Assembly: GCA_002327315.1 (NCBI GenBank)
Contig: DCVI01000036.1
Span: forward strand, 6,839 to 21,883
Direction of reading: 5' to 3'
DNA: 15,045 nucleotides
Origin: Syntrophaceae bacterium UBA2192
GTDB lineage: Bacteria > Desulfobacterota > Syntrophia > Syntrophales > UBA2192
In this document: in pieces, positions 14,268 through 15,045 of the stretch
How positions within the stretch are numbered: the first letter of the stretch is position 1
Layout: each line of letters begins with the position of its first letter
Position numbers and translations under genes: made by a program
The notes under the pieces: generated by a model
Told to the model about the DNA's origin: nothing
The model's database searches: none
The model's input: only the letters and a program-made list of their open reading frames with translations

Positions 14268-14819
14268 GTGAATATCTGGGTACCCAAAAAGATCTTCTTC
14301 ACCAAGGGCGTCGGGAACCACAAGGAAGAGCTGCACTCTTTCGAGCTGGCCCTCCGGAACGCGGGCATCGAGAAATTCAACCTCGTCTACGTGTCGAGCA
14401 TCTTTCCTCCGGGCTGCAAGATGATATCCAAGGCGAAGGGGCTGCATGAAAAACACCCCGGCGAGATCACCTACTGCGTCATGAGCCGCTGCTCCAGTAA
14501 CGAGCCGTACCGGATGCTGGCCGCCTCCGTCGGTTGCGCCATCCCGGCCGACACCTCGCAGTATGGCTACATCAGCGAGCACCACGCCTACGGGCAGCCG
14601 GAAAAGCCGGCCGGTGACTACGCAGAGGACCTGGCGGCCGCCATGCTGGCCTCCACACTCGGTATCGATTTCGATGTCGACAAGAGCTGGGATGAGAACA
14701 AGGAGATCTTCAAGATCAGCGGGAAGATCGTCCGGACGCGAAACGTCACCCAGTCCGCCATCGTCCCGAGAAAAGGCGGGTGGACGACCGTCGTTGCCGC
14801 CGCTGTTTTTGTGTTCTAG
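14268..14819 (+). CDS. pdaD: Pyruvoyl-dependent arginine decarboxylase
   Basis: PvlArgDC decarboxylates arginine to agmatine with a self-made pyruvoyl group instead of pyridoxal phosphate. The 183-residue proenzyme contains LVYVSSIFPPGC, where family members cleave between two serines (here Ser43-Ser44), giving a beta chain and a pyruvoyl-capped alpha chain. IPADTSQYGYISEHHAYG follows, with Glu104 near the position of the family's catalytic glutamate, and the end is GGWTTVVAAAVFVF. This family is best known from methanogens and chlamydiae. The start is GTG 14268, supported by AAGGAG (14255-14260) at 7-nt spacing and by homology beginning at NIWVPKKIFFTKG. It lies 15 nt after speB, so the pair forms an arginine-to-putrescine operon. 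Confidence 0.93.
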   Translation: MNIWVPKKIFFTKGVGNHKEELHSFELALRNAGIEKFNLVYVSSIFPPGCKMISKAKGLHEKHPGEITYCVMSRCSSNEPYRMLAASVGCAIPADTSQYGYISEHHAYGQPEKPAGDYAEDLAAAMLASTLGIDFDVDKSWDENKEIFKISGKIVRTRNVTQSAIVPRKGGWTTVVAAAVFVF

Positions 14820-14828
14820 CCGAGATCA

Positions 14829-14853
14829 AAAACCGCCCTCATTGCGGGGTTTT
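14829..14853 (+). terminator. Weak terminator-like hairpin after pdaD
   Basis: CCGC (14833-14836) pairs with GCGG (14844-14847) and is flanked by AAAA and TTTT that can pair across a two-base GG bulge. The stem is short and imperfect, so this is a modest candidate only. Confidence 0.4.
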
Positions 14854-14864
14854 GCAAAAAGGAC

Positions 14865-14893
14865 TTGACTTATAGGTCCTCAACGCATAACGT
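14865..14893 (+). promoter_or_regulatory. Promoter of the tRNA-fMet gene
   Basis: TTGACT (14865-14870), a 17-nt spacer and TAACGT (14888-14893). Transcription would start near 14900, a few bases before the mature tRNA 5' end at 14906. No G-C-rich discriminator is evident. Confidence 0.55.
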
Positions 14894-14905
14894 AACAAGA
14901 TACGA

Positions 14906-14982
<77 letters not shown>

Positions 14983-14990
14983 GAAAATAA

Positions 14991-15025
14991 AAAGGGGCCG
15001 AGTGCAATCTCGGCCCCTTTCTTTT
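14991..15025 (+). terminator. Rho-independent terminator of tRNA-fMet
   Basis: AAAGGGGCCGAG (14991-15002) pairs perfectly with CTCGGCCCCTTT (15009-15020) around a 6-nt loop, and the transcript continues CTTTT (15021-15025). It is a strong intrinsic terminator. The apparent group IIC intron begins two bases after this T-tract. Confidence 0.92.
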
Positions 15026-15026
15026 G

Positions 15027-15045
15027 GTGCGCCCAGCATGGGCGC
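15027..15045 (+). mobile_element. 5' end of a probable group IIC intron (continues beyond window)
   Basis: The last 19 nt read GTGCGCCCAGCATGGGCGC. They start with the group II intron 5' consensus GUGYG and form a perfect hairpin (15029-15034 with 15040-15045). From memory, the Oceanobacillus iheyensis group IIC intron begins GUGUGCCCGGCAUGGGUGC, identical at 16 of 19 positions. Two of the three differences convert G-U wobble pairs of that stem to Watson-Crick pairs. Class C introns characteristically insert just downstream of intrinsic terminators, which is exactly this location. No reverse transcriptase or catalytic domain V is visible because the window ends here, so the call rests on a short match plus insertion context. 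Confidence 0.6.

Noticed and set aside
15029..15045. Terminal hairpin read as a second terminator or a simple REP-type palindrome
   Set aside because: No T-tract is visible before the window ends, and the exact match to the start of a group IIC intron in the right insertion context is the better explanation.

Overview
The window (about 15 kb, GC-rich, densely coding on both strands) looks like a chromosomal housekeeping segment of an anaerobic Gram-negative bacterium, most likely a former deltaproteobacterium (Desulfobacterota, Syntrophia-like). This placement is inferred. It rests on Lpt/LpxH-type envelope genes, a short Thermotoga/archaeal-type AhcY, a divergent MetK, a pyruvoyl arginine decarboxylase, a structured leader upstream of panC, and an apparent group IIC intron end. 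No phylogeny was run.

Layout. 1-423: C-terminal end of purB (+), convergent with nadB (-, 514-2124), with an imperfect 44-nt inverted repeat built from octamers between them. 2205-4606: tsaD, a DUF2062 membrane protein and rsmA (+), a translation/RNA-modification group. 4607-6083: promoter, a leader with two mutually exclusive hairpins, panC, panD and a strong terminator, forming a pantothenate unit. 6103-9326: a DUF502 membrane protein, metK and ahcY, which make SAM and dispose of S-adenosylhomocysteine. 9327-9460: a bidirectional terminator flanked by two different heptamer arrays. 9461-11696: lptG and lptF (-), the LPS export permease. 11874-13288: a PHP phosphoesterase overlapping an LpxH-like hydrolase. 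13398-14819: speB and a pyruvoyl-dependent arginine decarboxylase, together arginine to agmatine to putrescine. 14906-14982: initiator tRNA-fMet with promoter and terminator. 15027-15045: what looks like the first 19 nt of a group IIC intron inserted just after that terminator.

The protein-coding genes belong to known families, and I see no wholly new multi-gene system. The most interesting signals are non-coding: the panC leader switch, the intron 5' end at the right edge, the short tandem arrays at convergent gene ends, and a terminator placed directly before the DUF502-metK-ahcY group.
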